From NCBI GenBank assembly GCA_016937255.1, contig JAFGWG010000025.1, positions 1 through 37,948 of the forward strand: a stretch of DNA of 37,948 bases. The letters run 5' to 3'. The translations under genes were made by a program, and so were the position numbers. A model generated the notes under the pieces. It saw nothing but the letters and a program-made list of their open reading frames with translations, was not told the origin of the DNA and searched no databases. Positions 1-8,319 of the stretch are shown here, piece after piece (position 1 is the first letter of the stretch; each line of letters starts with the position of its first letter). This stretch comes from Bacteroidales bacterium. GTDB lineage: Bacteria > Bacteroidota > Bacteroidia > Bacteroidales > DTU049.

Positions 1-2346
1 AATATATCTAATGTCTTTATAATCAATGTTTTTTATTTTCTGAAGCTCAAGAAATATTTCTTTATTGTGTATGGCAATATCTGAAAGCTCCGGTACACTG
101 AAAGCGGGACGTCCACCAGCAATATTTCTCCAAGAAGCACCACGATCAAAATTAATCATAAAGGGCTCGAATCCGTTTTCAGCAAGATAACGAAAAAGAG
201 CACTTCCTCCAATTCCTCCTCCCGCAACCAAAGATTTGACTTTTATTTTTTCAATTTCACCCTTGGCAAGTATAGGAACGATTTTTTCTTTCTTGCTTTT
301 TGGATACAGCTCTCCCATGGCCAGCTGATTGGATAAAGGACCCCTGGGGGTAGCTTCTCCAACAATAGAGATGCCCGAGGTGGAAATGGTATTTTTTAAT
401 CTTTTAATACAACGTTTGCCACGGCATGCACCCATGCCAAGACGTGTAGTGTGTTTTATTTCATCAACAGAAATGAATTTCCGGTCCCCAATGCGATCCA
501 GAATCTCATCGTAGGTTACATCGTCGCAGTGACAAACATAAATTGGATTTTCAACTTTGTGTTCTGTGTCTTTAAGTTCAGGTTTTTCAGGATAGCGGTC
601 TTTAATAATAAAACCACGGGCATTTATTAAATCATCACCGTGTAATGTAAGTGATTTCACCCTGGCAACATGAGTTTTATTGGGCTTGCGAAGGATTTTT
701 TCAATGATGCCTTCTCCTAGTTTTTTTCCGTTATTATCAACCAAAAACACCTCTTCACCTGCTTCTGCGTCATATTCAATAGGCAAAAACAATTGGTCTT
801 TTGGAATATTATATCCAAAAATGGCCAAACCTGGACACTGATATACACACTGCATACATCCAATACATTTATCGAAATCGATTTGCGGAATAGTACTGGT
901 AGATGATTTTGAAATGGCATCGTGTGGGCAGGCAAATGCACATGGATTACATGCAAACCCATATAGGCAGTCTATAAGTACAAAGGGTTTTTCTTTTCTC
1001 CTTTCATCTGGGAGAAAGGGTTTTTCTTGTACTTTCGTTGGATGCTGTTGAGAATCAAAATATTCTTTTGAAACAGAAAGGTAAAGATCGTAATTATAGC
1101 GTACACCTAATAAGTCAAGAACTTCATAGGCAGCTTGTTTTCCTCGAAGTACAGCAGATGTTCCTTCTCCAATGCGAATGGCATCTCCAACACCATGACA
1201 ATTGCGTCCAAAAATTTCATTCCCCTTTATAAGCAGTTGGTCATCAGGGACTAATCCTGTGCAAATATTAATGGCGTCAATGCCTTCAATTAGTTTTTCA
1301 GTTCCCGGTACGGGCTTAAAATTATGACATTCGGCCACTATGGCTCCTTTTACCCCTGTAAAATCATCATTGGGAATAGCTTTAACCAAAATCTGATTCA
1401 GCATAACAGGGATGCCAAGACGCCTTACTCTGTTTGCTTGAACAGGAAAACCACCTTCGTGGTTTTGGGCTTCCAGAATTCCAACAACCTGAGCACCGGC
1501 CTGCATTAGCTGGTAGGATGTTAGATATCCAATATTTCCTGCACCAACAGTGAGAATTCGTTTTCCCAAAAGAGTAAACTCGGTATTCATCATTTTCTGA
1601 ATAACAGCAGCGGTATAAACTCCGGGAACATCGTCGTTTTCAAAAGTTGGCATAAACGGAACAGCTCCGGTAGCCACAATTAGATGTTCGGCAACGACGT
1701 AATATATTTCTTCGGTTCTGATGTTTTTAATGGCAAGTTTTTTCCCTTCTAGAATATCCCAAACAGTCGAATCGAGCATAATGCCATCGTGGTTTTCTCC
1801 AGCAAGGGTTTCGGCAATTTCAAAACCACGCATTCCACCATATTTTTTTTCTTTTTCAAAAAAGAAAAATTGATGGGTTTGCATATTAAATTGACCTCCA
1901 ATCATTTCATTATTGTCAATAACCAGATTGGAAACATTGTGGTCATTCAGAATTTCTCGAGCAGCAAGTCCTGCGGGACCTGCCCCAATAATAGCTACAT
2001 CGGTATAATAAACTTTTGTTTCCGTTTCTGTATTAAAAATTCTTTCTTTTGGACGAAAATCTTTAGGAATTTCCAGTACCTCTTTTACGCCGTCTATTTT
2101 GGTGATACAGATACGTTTAATTACGCCATCAACAAGCATCTCACATGCACCGCATTTTCCAATGCCGCACTCCAAAGACCTGTTTCTATCTTTCAGACTG
2201 TGGCTGTGAACAGGAAAGCCAGAGTTATGTAAGGCTGCAGCAATGGTGAAGCCTTCATCTCCTTCTATTTTTTGACCCTTGTATGTGAAGCTGTGTTTTT
2301 TGCTTTCGGGCACGTCCAGTATCGGGTGTTTTTCTATTTTCGACAT
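1..2346 (-). CDS. Multidomain FAD/iron-sulfur oxidoreductase (sarcosine oxidase / dye-linked proline dehydrogenase type), C-terminus beyond the left edge
   Basis: The frame is open from the ATG at 2346 to the window edge, giving 782 residues with no stop. Domains in order: a plant-type [2Fe-2S] domain with Cys60, Cys65, Cys68 and Cys80; an FAD/NAD-linked reductase with GAGPAG at 121-126 and a second dinucleotide fold GAGNIG at 268-273; a ferredoxin-like 2[4Fe-4S] segment with Cys460/466/469/473 and Cys494/497/500/504; a BFD-like [2Fe-2S] domain with Cys605, Cys607, Cys641 and Cys646; then the start of a second flavin fold (GGGIGG, 709-714) that looks like a DAO-family domain. Family knowledge: in sarcosine oxidase, cyanide synthase and archaeal dye-linked proline dehydrogenases these parts sit on separate alpha, beta and small subunits. 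Here they appear fused. The likely role is oxidation of an amino acid or other amine with electrons passed along the clusters; the substrate cannot be read from the sequence. Confidence 0.88.
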   Translation of the reverse strand, partial: MSKIEKHPILDVPESKKHSFTYKGQKIEGDEGFTIAAALHNSGFPVHSHSLKDRNRSLECGIGKCGACEMLVDGVIKRICITKIDGVKEVLEIPKDFRPKERIFNTETETKVYYTDVAIIGAGPAGLAAREILNDHNVSNLVIDNNEMIGGQFNMQTHQFFFFEKEKKYGGMRGFEIAETLAGENHDGIMLDSTVWDILEGKKLAIKNIRTEEIYYVVAEHLIVATGAVPFMPTFENDDVPGVYTAAVIQKMMNTEFTLLGKRILTVGAGNIGYLTSYQLMQAGAQVVGILEAQNHEGGFPVQANRVRRLGIPVMLNQILVKAIPNDDFTGVKGAIVAECHNFKPVPGTEKLIEGIDAINICTGLVPDDQLLIKGNEIFGRNCHGVGDAIRIGEGTSAVLRGKQAAYEVLDLLGVRYNYDLYLSVSKEYFDSQQHPTKVQEKPFLPDERRKEKPFVLIDCLYGFACNPCAFACPHDAISKSSTSTIPQIDFDKCIGCMQCVYQCPGLAIFGYNIPKDQLFLPIEYDAEAGEEVFLVDNNGKKLGEGIIEKILRKPNKTHVARVKSLTLHGDDLINARGFIIKDRYPEKPELKDTEHKVENPIYVCHCDDVTYDEILDRIGDRKFISVDEIKHTTRLGMGACRGKRCIKRLKNTISTSGISIVGEATPRGPLSNQLAMGELYPKSKKEKIVPILAKGEIEKIKVKSLVAGGGIGGSALFRYLAENGFEPFMINFDRGASWRNIAGGRPAFSVPELSDIAIHNKEIFLELQKIKNIDYKDIRYI

Positions 2347-2367
2347 GTCAATTGGGTTTTGCGTGCA

Positions 2368-2375
2368 CAAAAATA
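2368..2375 (-). promoter_or_regulatory. Candidate -7 element for the oxidoreductase gene
   Basis: On the minus strand the sequence reads TATTTTTG, a full match to the Bacteroidota -7 consensus TAnnTTTG, about 20 bases before the ATG at 2346. No clear -33 TTG sits at the usual distance, so this is a moderate call. Confidence 0.4.
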
Positions 2376-2503
2376 GAAGTTAATTTGAAACATTCTGTAT
2401 CTTTGTAGGTTTTTATTTACTGAAATTTGCAAAAATTCAGGGGGGAATGAGTACTTGTTTGAATGTCTATGCTAAAAACCTGAATATTGGGTTTACTTAA
2501 GAG

Positions 2504-2511
2504 TATATTTG
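2504..2511 (+). promoter_or_regulatory. Candidate -7 element for the PstS-like/FKBP operon
   Basis: TATATTTG matches TAnnTTTG exactly, with a TTGG at 2487-2490 upstream at rather short spacing. It would give a leader of about 85 bases before the ATG at 2602. Another TAnnTTTG match (TATCTTTG, 2398-2405) lies further upstream on the same strand, so the true start of transcription is uncertain. Confidence 0.4.
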
Positions 2512-2601
2512 GTGCGACTTTCAGAGAAAAGCTTTTTGGTCTCGCATTTTTTTCCCAACTTTGTATTGATTTTACATCATAGATTTGAAAATTGCAAACA
2601 C

Positions 2602-3567
2602 ATGAAACGTTTTTCGATTACAGTATTTCCGGCCTTAATGATATCTCTGATGATATTAAGTGGTTGTGGTTCCGATAAAAATAACGACGGAAGAGATATT
2701 CAAAATACGGAGAATGAAGACAATAGCTTGCGCGGTAAAATTACTGTTGGTGCAGTGCAAGAAGATTTTGCATTGGCTAATCAGCTGGCAAGTGGTTATG
2801 TCTCGTACAATAAAAATGTTATTATTGATGTAGAAGTTCTTGAGTTGAATCAAATAGAATCTGCAATAGAAGAAGGACGCTATAATATTTACCTTTTGAA
2901 TGGAGCAGGAAATCCTAAGCCATCTATGGAAAGCCAAATAATTGCTTGCGATTTGATGGTGCTTTGCGTAAACTTTAATAACCCTGCATTACAAAAACTT
3001 GTTATTCGCGGATTAAAGCCATCAAAAATAAAGGAAATATTTGCCACGCCTTCAATTTTGAAATGGTCAGACATTGTGAAAACAGATGAAGTGAGCCCAG
3101 TTAAAGCATATCTAGGAGCTGAAAAGAGCAGTGCGTATAATATGGTGCGAAGCTTTCTGGGTATTAATCAAGCCCCAACTGTTACCGCTTCATTGAGTGA
3201 TCAGGATTTGTATAATAATATTTCAAGCAATGCAGGCGCTATTGGCTTTTTGAGTTCTGTATTTGCCTTTGATCAAAATACGTTATTTCGTAGCAATGGC
3301 TTATATGTTCTTCCAATTGATTTTAACGAAAATAATGTAGCCGACGACAATGAATTAATCTATGATGATTTTAATATCTTGAAAAAGGCATACAGCAGCA
3401 ATTCATATCCAGATGGGTTGGTGAGAAAACACTATTTCCTCTGGAATAAAGATGTGCAGCAAAAAGAAATTGTCGACGATTTTATCTTATGGATAAATGA
3501 AAATTCTTCTGCATATATTGAACGCAATGGTTTTTTCCAGCCATTAACCATAAGAAACTCTGAATAA
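2602..3567 (+). CDS. PstS-like substrate-binding lipoprotein
   Basis: The product has 321 residues. The frame extends upstream to 2509, but the ATG at 2602 gives a proper lipoprotein signal peptide (positive start, hydrophobic core, LILSGC lipobox), so that start was chosen. The rest has the two-lobed layout of type 2 periplasmic binding proteins. Stretches such as LKPSKIKEIFATPSILKWSD and the SNAGAIGFLSS region resemble the PstS/PBP-like family that binds phosphate or a similar oxyanion. It would be anchored in the periplasm. No permease or ATPase gene lies nearby, so it may serve a transporter encoded elsewhere or act as a sensor. It is 24 bases ahead of the FKBP gene and probably cotranscribed with it. 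Ligand identity is inference. Confidence 0.8.
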   Translation: MKRFSITVFPALMISLMILSGCGSDKNNDGRDIQNTENEDNSLRGKITVGAVQEDFALANQLASGYVSYNKNVIIDVEVLELNQIESAIEEGRYNIYLLNGAGNPKPSMESQIIACDLMVLCVNFNNPALQKLVIRGLKPSKIKEIFATPSILKWSDIVKTDEVSPVKAYLGAEKSSAYNMVRSFLGINQAPTVTASLSDQDLYNNISSNAGAIGFLSSVFAFDQNTLFRSNGLYVLPIDFNENNVADDNELIYDDFNILKKAYSSNSYPDGLVRKHYFLWNKDVQQKEIVDDFILWINENSSAYIERNGFFQPLTIRNSE

Positions 3568-3591
3568 AAATTAACAACAAAACAAACACAC

Positions 3592-4290
3592 ATGAAAAAA
3601 CTCTTTTTACTGCTTGTACCAGCATTACTTATAATGTCTTGTAAAACGCAGAAGGAAACTACCAAATCAGAACCTCAATTCAATACTTTTCGCGATAGTG
3701 TAAGTTATGTGATAGGTGCAGATATTGGCAAAAACTTCAAAACCAATAATATCGATATCGACCTGGATAATATGATGATGGGTTTGAAAGATGCCATGGC
3801 CGGCACTGATACACTTTTTAGTGCGCAGGAAGTTCAAACTATTATCGGAAAATTTCAGCAGGAAATGCAAAAAGCGCAGACTGAAAAAGCGTCTGCGGAA
3901 TCTGTAGAAAATAAAGCAAAAGGAGAAAAATTTCTTATGGAAAACAAAGACAAAGAAGGTGTAATCACCACAGCCAGCGGTTTGCAATACAAAGTTATGC
4001 GCGAAGGTAGCGGAGCAAAGCCTACCGCAGCGAATACCGTTGAAGTTAATTACGAAGGACGACTGCTCGATGGAACTATTTTCGACAGCAGTTATGACAG
4101 GGGAGAATCTATTTCTTTCCGCCTCGATCAGGTAATCAAAGGCTGGACAGAAGGTCTTCAGCTAATGAATGTAGGTTCAATGTATGAATTGTATATTCCT
4201 TCAGAGCTTGGTTATGGCGATCGTTCTATCCCTGGAATCCCTGCCGGATCTACATTGATTTTTAAAGTGGAATTGCTCGGTATTAAGTAA
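3592..4290 (+). CDS. FKBP-type peptidyl-prolyl cis-trans isomerase lipoprotein
   Basis: The product has 232 residues. A lipoprotein signal ends in LLIMSC. Residues about 35-115 form the helical FKBP_N-type dimerisation region (DSVSYVIGADIGKNFK onward), followed by a charged helix. Residues about 125-232 are a complete FKBP catalytic domain with the familiar blocks VEVNYEGRLLDGTIFDSS, VIKGWTEGLQLMNVGS, PSELGYGDR and IPAGSTLIFKVELL. It resembles Mip/FkpA/FklB proteins, which speed folding of exported proteins by isomerising X-Pro bonds. The lipobox places it on a membrane facing the periplasm. It follows the binding-protein gene by 24 bases and is followed by a strong terminator, so the two genes form a short operon. 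Confidence 0.95.
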   Translation: MKKLFLLLVPALLIMSCKTQKETTKSEPQFNTFRDSVSYVIGADIGKNFKTNNIDIDLDNMMMGLKDAMAGTDTLFSAQEVQTIIGKFQQEMQKAQTEKASAESVENKAKGEKFLMENKDKEGVITTASGLQYKVMREGSGAKPTAANTVEVNYEGRLLDGTIFDSSYDRGESISFRLDQVIKGWTEGLQLMNVGSMYELYIPSELGYGDRSIPGIPAGSTLIFKVELLGIK

Positions 4291-4310
4291 TTCACATGGT
4301 CATATTATTG

Positions 4311-4341
4311 AAAAGAGGAGGGCAACTTCCTCTTTTTTTTT
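4311..4341 (+). terminator. Rho-independent terminator after the FKBP gene
   Basis: AAGAGGAGG (4313-4321) pairs with CTTCCTCTT (4326-4334) around a GCAA tetraloop, with one G-U pair. Flanking A and T residues extend the stem, and an uninterrupted T run follows to 4341. It lies 20 bases past the stop codon. The opposite strand has only a short T run, so it may act weakly on transcription arriving from polA. Confidence 0.85.
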
Positions 4342-4437
4342 AATACGTAAAATTGAAAAAGGAGAAAAGTAATAAGTTAAAAGTACGTTCTGCCTTCTAT
4401 GTTTTACGTTCCACTTTATCCTTCCATTTTCCGCTGA

Positions 4438-7224
4438 TTAGTGAGCTTGAAGCCAATTTACACCTTCTTTCATGTCGATTTCAATCGGAACATTCAGTTT
4501 CAGTGCTGATTTCATTTCCTGCTCAATAATTGGTTTTACAATATCAAGCTCTTCTTTTGGAACTTCAAACACCAATTCATCATGAACTTGTAGAACCATC
4601 TTTGTTTTCAATCTGGCATCGGTCAACTTCTTAAAGATTTTGATCATTGCTATCTTAATCATATCGGCAGAGGATCCCTGAATAGGTGCATTGATGGCAT
4701 TTCTCTCGGCGAAACCGCGTACAAAACTATTCGATGAGTGAATATCCCTCAAATATCGGCGGCGTTTCATAAGAGTTTCTACATACCCTTGTTCATGTGC
4801 CAGTGATATGGTGTCGTCCATATATTTTTTAACCCCCGGAAACTGTTTGAAGTACTCGTCAATGATATCAGCAGCCTCTTTTCTGGGAATACCCAATCTT
4901 TCTGATAATCCATAAGCAGAAATGCCATAAATGATTCCGAAATTCACTGTTTTTGCATGTCTTCTTTGCTCAGCATCTACATCTTTTATGTCTATGCCAT
5001 ATACTCTAGATGCAGTGGCTGTATGGATGTCAATACCATCGTTAAAGGCTTGTATCATGGCTGGATCTTCACTTATAGAGGCAATAATTCTGAGCTCTAT
5101 TTGACTGTAGTCAGCTGCAAGTAATACATGATTTTCGTCTTTTGGAACAAATGTTTTTCTGATTTCGCGTCCTCTTTCTGTACGAATAGGAATATTCTGC
5201 AAATTTGGATTGCTTGAGCTTAATCGTCCGGTTGCCGTTACTGCCTGATTATAGCTTGTGTGTACCCGACCCGTTTTGTCATGAATTAATTTTGGAAGTG
5301 CTGCAACATAAGTGTTAAGCAATTTGCTCAATTCACGAAAATCAAGCACTTTTCCAACAATTGGATGCTTATGCAAGTATTTCTGTAAAACTTCCTCACT
5401 GGTAGAATATTGTTTGGTTTTTGTTTTAGTTGGTTTTTCAGCAATGTTCAATTCCTCGAAAAGAATCACGCCCAATTGTTTTGGACTGGCAACATTGAAA
5501 GAATGCCCCGCAAGTACATGAATTTCGTGCTCAAGAGATTTAATCTCTTCTTGCAATTGAGTGCTAAACTCGTCCAATGTTTCATTATCAATGCTTATTC
5601 CTGTTCTCTCCATGTCTTCTAAGACCGGAATTAAAGGAGTTTCTAAACTGTAAAACAAGTTTTCCATGTCTTGTTCTTTCAACTCTTTGCTGAATATTTG
5701 CCACAATTGAAGCGTAATATCCACATCTTCACAGGCATAGTTGCTAAGTTTTTCAGAGTCTACATCCCATAAAGCTGAAGCATCTTTTTTGCCAACAAGT
5801 TGCTCAAAATGTACCGTTTGATAGTTTAAGTATGTTTCGCTCAGATAATCTAGGCCATGTTTCATTTCAGGATGAAGCAAATAGTGGGCAAGCATAGTAT
5901 CTATTAGCGTTCCAGCGACCTCAATGCCGTTTGTTCTTAAAACTGCAATATCGAATTTAAGATTATGACCACATTTTGTAATGTTTTCTGTGAATAATAT
6001 TTTGGAGAGCTTTTCGAGTGCAATTTTGGCAAAACTTTCATCTTTGAGATACACAAATGAGGCGGTTGCTATTTCTGTTGCAAAAGCAATTCCAACCAAT
6101 TTTGCACTAAGTACATCCAAAGAGGTACATTCTGTATCAAAGCAAAACATTTCAGCTTTTTCAAGCTTTAGAATAAGCTTGTCTAGCTCAGATTCAGTGC
6201 TAATAAGTGTGTACTTATGCGTTTTATTTTGCATAGAGTCCATATACGAAGAACTGAGGTCTTCTCCTTCTGTAAAATCCTGGTCAAAAAGGGAGACTTG
6301 TCCTTTGTTTAACTCGGGTTTTTGTTCTGCTTTTTTATAAAATGCATCTTGAATTCTGTTCGCAAGGGTGCGGAATTCGAGTTCATCAAACAATTCTTTT
6401 AATGGCTTGAATGGGGGAATTTTCCACTCCAACTCTGAGGGCATAAATGATACGGGAGCATCAACAATAATGGTTGCAAGCTGTTTCGACATAAGTGCAG
6501 AATCGATATTTTCCTGCACTTTTTTACGCATGGCGGGTTTTTCAATTTCTTCCGCTTTCTCTATGGCATTTTCAAGGCTGCCGAATTGCCCGATAAGTTG
6601 TTTTGCGCCCACTTCTCCAATGCCGGGAATGCCGGGAATATTATCGCTGGCATCGCCCCAAATGGCAAGAATGTCTATAACTTGTTCAGGTCTTTCGACA
6701 CCAAACTTTTCGCATACTTCAGAAATGCCCCATACAACCGCTTTATTTCCTCCTTTGGCAGGTTTGTACATAAAAATATTTTCACTCACCAATTGACCAA
6801 AATCCTTATCAGGAGTCATCATATAGACCGTGAAATCTTTCTTTTCGGCTTCCTTGGCCAGCGTTCCTATGATATCATCGGCTTCATATCCGTCTTTTTC
6901 TAACACTGGTATTCCCATGGCTTTAATAAGCTCTTTTATATAGGGAATAGAGATAGAAAGCTCTTCGGGCATAGATTCTCGGTTGGCTTTATAAAACGCA
7001 AATTCATCATGGCGTGTTGTTGGGGCACGTGTGTCGAAAGCAACTCCGATATGCGAAGGTTTTTCATTGACGAGAATGTCCATCAGCGTATTGGCAAATC
7101 CCATTACGGCACTGGTATTCATTCCTTTTGAATTGCGAATGGGGGTTTTTATAAATGCATAATACGCTCTGTAGGCCAATGCCATAGCATCAAGTAGAAA
7201 TAGTACGGGTTTCTTTTCGTTCAT
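4438..7224 (-). CDS. polA: DNA polymerase I
   Basis: The product has 928 residues and three domains. Residues 1 to about 290 are the 5'-3' exonuclease (FLLDAMALAYRAYYAF start, DGYEADDIIGTLA, GDASDNIPGIPGIGEVGAKQ). About 335-515 is the 3'-5' proofreading domain with intact Exo I (FDTECTSLD), Exo II (GHNLKFDIAVL) and Exo III (YACEDVDITL) motifs. The rest is the polymerase: motif A DYSQIELRI with Asp705, motif B RRHAKTVNFGIIYG with Phe762, and motif C VHDE with Asp882. These positions equal the E. coli numbering. Unlike polymerases that have lost proofreading, all catalytic acids are present here. It repairs gaps and removes Okazaki primers. It seems to be transcribed alone; a -7-like TACCTTTA lies about 18 bases before the start. 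Confidence 0.99.
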   Translation of the reverse strand: MNEKKPVLFLLDAMALAYRAYYAFIKTPIRNSKGMNTSAVMGFANTLMDILVNEKPSHIGVAFDTRAPTTRHDEFAFYKANRESMPEELSISIPYIKELIKAMGIPVLEKDGYEADDIIGTLAKEAEKKDFTVYMMTPDKDFGQLVSENIFMYKPAKGGNKAVVWGISEVCEKFGVERPEQVIDILAIWGDASDNIPGIPGIGEVGAKQLIGQFGSLENAIEKAEEIEKPAMRKKVQENIDSALMSKQLATIIVDAPVSFMPSELEWKIPPFKPLKELFDELEFRTLANRIQDAFYKKAEQKPELNKGQVSLFDQDFTEGEDLSSSYMDSMQNKTHKYTLISTESELDKLILKLEKAEMFCFDTECTSLDVLSAKLVGIAFATEIATASFVYLKDESFAKIALEKLSKILFTENITKCGHNLKFDIAVLRTNGIEVAGTLIDTMLAHYLLHPEMKHGLDYLSETYLNYQTVHFEQLVGKKDASALWDVDSEKLSNYACEDVDITLQLWQIFSKELKEQDMENLFYSLETPLIPVLEDMERTGISIDNETLDEFSTQLQEEIKSLEHEIHVLAGHSFNVASPKQLGVILFEELNIAEKPTKTKTKQYSTSEEVLQKYLHKHPIVGKVLDFRELSKLLNTYVAALPKLIHDKTGRVHTSYNQAVTATGRLSSSNPNLQNIPIRTERGREIRKTFVPKDENHVLLAADYSQIELRIIASISEDPAMIQAFNDGIDIHTATASRVYGIDIKDVDAEQRRHAKTVNFGIIYGISAYGLSERLGIPRKEAADIIDEYFKQFPGVKKYMDDTISLAHEQGYVETLMKRRRYLRDIHSSNSFVRGFAERNAINAPIQGSSADMIKIAMIKIFKKLTDARLKTKMVLQVHDELVFEVPKEELDIVKPIIEQEMKSALKLNVPIEIDMKEGVNWLQAH

Positions 7225-7241
7225 ATTGGAGAATTATTGAA

Positions 7242-7249
7242 TAAAGGTA
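7242..7249 (-). promoter_or_regulatory. Candidate -7 element for polA
   Basis: On the minus strand this reads TACCTTTA, one base off TAnnTTTG, with a TTG about 18 bases upstream inside the left hairpin arm of the neighbouring repeat. The same TACCTTTA stands at a similar distance from the start codon of the gene at 35281-36435. Confidence 0.35.
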
Positions 7250-7258
7250 GAAAAAACC

Positions 7259-7342
7259 TACAACATTCAATCGTCGTTTGACGAAGCGAAGCGAAGACAA
7301 ATGCTCACGCAAAGCGTGACATAAATGCATTGAATCGTTGTA
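7259..7342. repeat. Long-loop hairpin upstream of polA (first of a pair)
   Basis: Left arm TACAACATTCAAT (7259-7271) pairs with right arm ATTGAATCGTTGTA (7329-7342) with a single bulged base. The 57-base loop contains a GAAGCGAAGCGAAG direct repeat and an inner perfect hairpin TCACGC-AAA-GCGTGA (7305-7319). No protein-coding potential was recognised. Confidence 0.7.
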
Positions 7343-7356
7343 CAGACAAATTGCCA

Positions 7357-7407
7357 CTTACAACGATTGAATGTCGCTCATACTTCGCAACGATTCAATG
7401 TTGTAAG
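7357..7407. repeat. Second hairpin upstream of polA
   Basis: Left arm CTTACAACGATTGAAT (7357-7372) pairs with ATTCAATGTTGTAAG (7393-7407), again with one bulged G. The loop is 20 bases. The arms are near copies of those of the hairpin at 7259-7342, so the region carries four versions of one 12-13 base word in alternating orientation. Confidence 0.7.
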
Positions 7408-7469
7408 GATTATTCTTTTACAAACTTCCCCCGCAAAACCTTTTAATCTAATGTGGATGGTAAAACAAC

Positions 7470-7916
7470 TTAGTGTACAGTATCTATATGATTCACAACC
7501 ACTCGCTTCCCATCTTCAAAGGTAATTGTTTTATCTACCCTTGCTTTAGCAGGCCAACGGGACCATCCAATAAAAATCTCTTTTTTTGTGAGATTACCTT
7601 CATTATCATATGTCTTTACTTTCCATTTTGCTTTAATATTATTAGGTCTATGACCGGGTTCTATTTGTGGGAAATTTCGAAATCTTTCTAAGCTTTCTAA
7701 TTCACCATTCTCATAATAGCATTTTATTATGCCGCCAGCACCTGTTGGAGCACGAAAAACACCCACTTTATAATAGCTATATGTCTTATAAATAGTATCA
7801 CCCTGATACTCTCGATAAGCTTCTCTTTTCCAGGAAATCAATGGTCTGCCGTATCTGCAGGAAGAGAGAAGGGCGAAAATCACAAATATGAATAATATAT
7901 AACTAATCTTAATCAT
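7470..7916 (-). CDS. Small lipoprotein of unknown function
   Basis: The product has 148 residues and is not recognised. A hydrophobic N-terminal segment ends in LLSSC, a lipobox, so it is probably a lipoprotein. The mature part is rich in Tyr, Lys and aromatic residues. It contains a YYENGELESLERF segment and a later TYDNEGNLTKKEIF segment, both like MORN-type or YwqK-like 'text' repeats, in which a short beta hairpin recurs. This similarity is weak and suggests only a small beta-sheet protein. The gene overlaps the upstream small membrane-protein gene by 8 bases, so the two are translationally coupled. Confidence 0.7.
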   Translation of the reverse strand: MIKISYILFIFVIFALLSSCRYGRPLISWKREAYREYQGDTIYKTYSYYKVGVFRAPTGAGGIIKCYYENGELESLERFRNFPQIEPGHRPNNIKAKWKVKTYDNEGNLTKKEIFIGWSRWPAKARVDKTITFEDGKRVVVNHIDTVH

Positions 7917-8148
7917 TGGATTTTCTTCTATTCAAAATCATTTTAATATCAGACCACAAATAGACAGAAACTATTCCAATCCCAGCAAAACCAAGATAAA
8001 ACTGTCTAGGATGATCTGGGTCTGTGTTGAATATCATTTGAAAACAAATCCATAACACCAGAATACAAAACGGGTACGCAATCAACCTTATTAATATACG
8101 TTTCAACGACCATTCATTATGCTTATTATCTGTTTCTTTTCTCATCAT
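7909..8148 (-). CDS. Small membrane protein with two hydrophobic segments
   Basis: The product has 79 residues and is not recognised. Polar residues 1-17 are followed by two hydrophobic stretches, about 20-42 (IRLIAYPFCILVLWICFQMIF) and 51-66 (FYLGFAGIGIVSVYLW), then a basic tail. This predicts a two-helix inner-membrane protein. It is the first gene of a two-gene unit; its end overlaps the start of the lipoprotein gene by 8 bases. Initiation could be at either of the first two Met codons. Confidence 0.6.
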   Translation of the reverse strand: MMRKETDNKHNEWSLKRILIRLIAYPFCILVLWICFQMIFNTDPDHPRQFYLGFAGIGIVSVYLWSDIKMILNRRKSND

Positions 8149-8245
8149 TTTCTACAAACCAAAGATACAGATTTTCAGACAGAAAGACAAGCCCAAAACC
8201 AAAAAACTGATTCTACATGAGGCCCTCGAATGGGGAAGATTTCAT

Positions 8246-8300
8246 TAAAATAAATTTATGCCGCCCTTCGACGCGCTCAGGATGACATAAATTTATTTTA
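8246..8300. repeat. Perfect 15-bp hairpin with a CCCTTCG...CTCAGGATGA loop
   Basis: Part of the 306-base gene-free stretch 8149-8454. TAAAATAAATTTATG (8246-8260) is the exact reverse complement of CATAAATTTATTTTA (8286-8300). The 25-base loop starts CCGCCCTTCGACGCG and ends CTCAGGATGA. Words like this loop are common dispersed repeats in Bacteroidota genomes (recalled, not checked). It lies downstream of the PorP/SprF gene and could also end or protect its mRNA. Confidence 0.75.
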
Positions 8301-8319
8301 CGATTGCACTTTAATGGAA

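Noticed and set aside
1789-2232. 147-residue plus-strand frame opposite the oxidoreductase
   Set aside because: The minus-strand frame carries conserved cofactor motifs across this entire stretch, so this is an opposite-strand shadow.
2398-2405. TATCTTTG as the promoter of the PstS-like gene
   Set aside because: It matches the -7 consensus but would leave a leader of about 195 bases, and a closer match exists at 2504. It is kept only as an alternative.
2509-2601. N-terminal extension of the PstS-like protein from the alternative start at 2509
   Set aside because: It would add 31 residues ahead of a complete lipoprotein signal peptide, and the candidate -7 element overlaps this start.
6368-6796. 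142-residue plus-strand frame inside polA
   Set aside because: It overlaps conserved polA coding sequence on the other strand and has no recognisable domain.
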